Source of the DNA: Holophagales bacterium
GTDB taxonomy: Bacteria; Acidobacteriota; Holophagae; Holophagales; Holophagaceae
NCBI GenBank assembly: GCA_031283145.1
Contig: JAITCJ010000150.1
Location: forward strand, 1 to 6,012
Direction of reading: 5' to 3'
Length of the DNA: 6,012 nucleotides
The translations under genes were made by a program, and so were the position numbers. The notes beneath the pieces were generated by a model that saw only the letters and a program-made list of their open reading frames with translations, ran no database searches and had not been told where the DNA came from. This document shows positions 5,155 through 6,012 of the stretch, piece after piece; the first letter of the stretch is position 1; each line of letters begins with the position of its first letter.

Positions 5155-6012
5155 CTATACCCAATCAAATTCCGCTGTGAAGTGGCGCAGGAACTGGGCT
5201 TGTTTGGTTATGCGGACGCCGCGTATTGTTTTGGCGCTGGCTTTTACTTCCGCCAAGGCTTCCGCCGCAAAGTCAAAGTGGCTTTGCGTGTACATTCTGC
5301 GCGGGAAGGCCAGGCGGACCAACTCCATGTTGTGATAGGTTTCTCTGCCATCCGGCAAACGTTTGCCAAACATGACAGACCCAATTTCCACGCCGCGTAT
5401 GCCGCCTTCAATATAGAGAGCGTTGCACAGCGACCAGGCGGGGTATTGTTCAACGGGCATATCCGGTAAAACGCTCTTAGCGTCAATATAAACGGCGTGA
5501 CCGCCTGTGGGTTTGACAAAATCAATGCCCGCCGCTTCCAGTTTTTCGCCTAAGTACTCGGCAGTGCGCAGTCTGTACCTGAGGTAGTCTTCATCCATGC
5601 CTTCCAGGATTCCCACGGCCAGGGCTTCCAGGTCGCGTCCCGCCATACCGCCATAGGTGATGAAACCCTCGGAGAGTATCAGCATTTCGCGCACTTTATC
5701 CAGCCATTGATCGCTTTTAAGGACAATAAAACCGCCGATATTGACCATTCCGTCTTTTTTGGCGCTCATTGTCGCGCCGTCGGAATAGCTGAATGTCTCC
5801 CGGCAGATTTCTTTTATTGATTTTTGCTCATAGCCCGGTTCGCGCATTTTGATGAACATGGCGTTTTCCGCAAAGCGGCAGACGTCCATAATAAGTGGTT
5901 TGTTGTACTTTTTGAGCAGTTGGCTGTATTCGCGGATGTTGGTCATTGAAACCGGCTGTCCGCCGCCGGTGTTGTTGGTGATGGTCAGCATCCCGAATGG
6001 TATGCGTCCGCT
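5155..6012 (-). CDS. tnaA: Tryptophanase, C-terminal part (5' end off window)
   Basis: Tryptophanase is a PLP enzyme that splits L-tryptophan into indole, pyruvate and ammonia. The visible 285 residues are about the last 60% of a usual 460-470. The open frame runs to the right edge (first residues SGRIPFGMLTITNN), so the true start is not seen; the ATG at 5991 is internal. Numbering from the first complete codon, D43 and R46 (MDVCR) are PLP-pocket residues, K86 in MSAKKDG is the Schiff-base lysine, and R233 in VRLAFPRR is the substrate-carboxylate Arg. Two positions separate it from tyrosine phenol-lyase: I210 in GVEIGS (Arg381 in the lyase) and H277 in LRHFTAEF (Phe448 in the lyase, His463 in E. 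coli TnaA). It converges on the phosphatase gene, with a shared terminator between them. Any tnaC-like leader would lie outside the window. Confidence 0.95.
   Translation of the reverse strand, partial: SGRIPFGMLTITNNTGGGQPVSMTNIREYSQLLKKYNKPLIMDVCRFAENAMFIKMREPGYEQKSIKEICRETFSYSDGATMSAKKDGMVNIGGFIVLKSDQWLDKVREMLILSEGFITYGGMAGRDLEALAVGILEGMDEDYLRYRLRTAEYLGEKLEAAGIDFVKPTGGHAVYIDAKSVLPDMPVEQYPAWSLCNALYIEGGIRGVEIGSVMFGKRLPDGRETYHNMELVRLAFPRRMYTQSHFDFAAEALAEVKASAKTIRGVRITKQAQFLRHFTAEFDWV

Noticed and set aside
5155..5525. Open frames overlapping tnaA in other frames (5182-5469 plus, 5244-5525 minus)
   Set aside because: They are shadows of the well-conserved tryptophanase frame, with no domain pattern of their own.
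5155..6012. Tyrosine phenol-lyase instead of tryptophanase
   Set aside because: The Arg and Phe positions typical of the phenol-lyase are Ile and His here, as in tryptophanase.
1..6012. CRISPR arrays, tRNA or rRNA genes, insertion sequences
   Set aside because: I saw no regularly spaced repeats, no clover-leaf-like stretches, and no transposase frames or terminal inverted repeats with target duplications.

Overview
The window looks like a chromosomal piece of a Desulfovibrio-like Desulfobacterota (deltaproteobacterial) genome of moderate GC. The evidence is indirect. The F0 genes stand apart from the rest of the ATP synthase genes, in the order AtpZ-like, AtpI-like, atpB, atpE. AtpE carries a signal-peptide-like N-terminus. 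A RelA/SpoT-like protein of a type I associate with this group follows. I cannot name the species.

Layout, left to right. (1) Positions 1-368, minus strand: the first 122 codons of a gene with a Rossmann-like domain, running off the left edge. (2) Positions 369-489: a divergent intergenic region with a perfect 17-bp hairpin and candidate promoters for both directions. (3) Positions 490-2320, plus strand: a tightly packed F0 operon of AtpZ-like protein, AtpI-like membrane protein, subunit a and subunit c. A hairpin or pseudoknot candidate lies just before the subunit c ribosome binding site. (4) Positions 2321-2404: a GC-rich hairpin with a U-rich loop. (5) Positions 2405-5107, plus strand: three closely linked genes. 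They encode a divergent RelA/SpoT-type nucleotidyltransferase, a STAS-domain anti-sigma-factor antagonist, and a response regulator fused to a PP2C/SpoIIE phosphatase. (6) Positions 5097-5152: a second copy of the left intergenic hairpin, between convergent genes. (7) Positions 5155-6012, minus strand: the C-terminal 285 residues of tryptophanase, running off the right edge.

How the genes could work together: AtpB and AtpE form the proton path and rotor of F1F0 ATP synthase, and the two small proteins before them probably help assembly or ion supply. The next three genes look like a signalling module. The response-regulator phosphatase should dephosphorylate the STAS protein, which would then sequester an unseen anti-sigma factor or kinase. 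The RelA/SpoT-like enzyme, whose stop overlaps the STAS start codon, might add a nucleotide-based output or input. This three-gene unit, next to F0, is the most interesting part of the window. The other strong observation is the pair of related hairpins at both ends of the plus-strand block, whose stems differ by compensatory base-pair changes.
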